A stretch of DNA of 5,346 nt from Acidobacteriota bacterium (lineage in GTDB: Bacteria; Acidobacteriota; Blastocatellia; Pyrinomonadales; Pyrinomonadaceae). The DNA lies in assembly GCA_013696385.1 (NCBI GenBank), contig JACCYR010000325.1, positions 1 through 5,346 of the forward strand, read 5' to 3'. This document shows, one piece after another, positions 5,227 to 5,346 of this stretch. Position numbers and translations under genes: made by a program. The stretch's first letter is position 1, and each line of letters starts with the position of its first letter. The notes under the pieces are model-generated. The model was not told where the DNA came from. It worked only from the letters and a program-made list of their open reading frames with translations, and made no database searches.

Positions 5227-5346
5227 ATGAAAACAAAAATCGGCATAATCTTCGGCGGGCGTTCCGGCGAACACGAAATTTCTATTCGCTCGGCAAAAGC
5301 GGTTATCGAACAGATTGATAAAGACAAATATGAAGTTATTCCGATT
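5227..5346 (+). CDS. ddl: D-alanine--D-alanine ligase, N-terminal fragment (3' truncated by window)
   Basis: This enzyme joins two D-alanines with ATP to make the dipeptide that ends the peptidoglycan precursor stem. Only the first 40 codons are in the window. MKTKIGIIFGGRSGEHEISI is the characteristic opening of Ddl: a beta strand, then GGRSGEHEISI with the conserved Glu that contacts the first D-Ala, followed by SAKAVIEQID and KYEVIPI. The frame remains open to the last base. ATG 5227 is the natural start because the homologous region begins at residue 4; no Shine-Dalgarno precedes it, only the TTTACTA repeats. The ATP-grasp domain is outside the window, so catalytic completeness and the ddlA/ddlB type cannot be judged. 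Confidence 0.92.
   Translation, partial: MKTKIGIIFGGRSGEHEISIRSAKAVIEQIDKDKYEVIPI

Overview
The window is a compact, all-forward chromosomal segment with six complete genes and two partial ones: rpoN (3' end), long-form hpf, hprK, rapZ, a mannose-family PTS EIIA, HPr, an arginase (rocF-like), and the 5' end of a D-Ala-D-Ala ligase (ddl). The mix of sigma-54, RapZ, HprK and a soluble EIIA-Man/HPr pair points to a Gram-negative-type bacterium outside the Gammaproteobacteria. This gene order is known from deltaproteobacterial and acidobacterial lineages. The moderately AT-rich sequence and heptamer-repeat-filled intergenic gaps make me favour Acidobacteriota (Blastocatellia/Pyrinomonadaceae-like), but this is inference and was not tested by search.

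Layout. 1-669 is the C-terminal part of sigma-54, including the DNA-binding helix-turn-helix and RpoN box. 670-912 is a 243-base gap framed by inverted arrays of a 7-base repeat. 913-1443 is hpf, 1481-2437 hprK, 2445-3338 rapZ, 3367-3792 EIIA-Man and 3785-4057 HPr. From hpf to HPr the gaps are 37, 7 and 28 bases, followed by an 8-base overlap, so this looks like one operon. 4058-4189 holds a large stem-loop with a T-run (probable terminator) and a promoter almost touching the next start codon. 4190-5146 is arginase. 5147-5226 is a 22-bp perfect inverted repeat built of 7-base units, and ddl starts at 5227 and runs off the window.

How the genes fit together. HprK and HPr form a matched pair: HPr keeps both the EI-phosphorylated His15 and the HprK target serine (Ser48 here, Ser46 equivalent). 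EIIA-Man can take phosphate from HPr. No sugar permease (EIIB/C/D) and no EI gene is present, so this reads as a regulatory phosphorelay rather than a transport system, set beside sigma-54, a ribosome-hibernation factor and RapZ. Arginase and ddl look like a separate transcription unit or units.

The most notable points are a RapZ whose Walker A lysine is replaced by methionine, 7-base tandem repeats of three different sequences in three of the intergenic gaps, a possible leaderless start for arginase, and a scarcity of Shine-Dalgarno sequences. I see no phage, CRISPR, tRNA or rRNA, and no clearly new multi-gene system.
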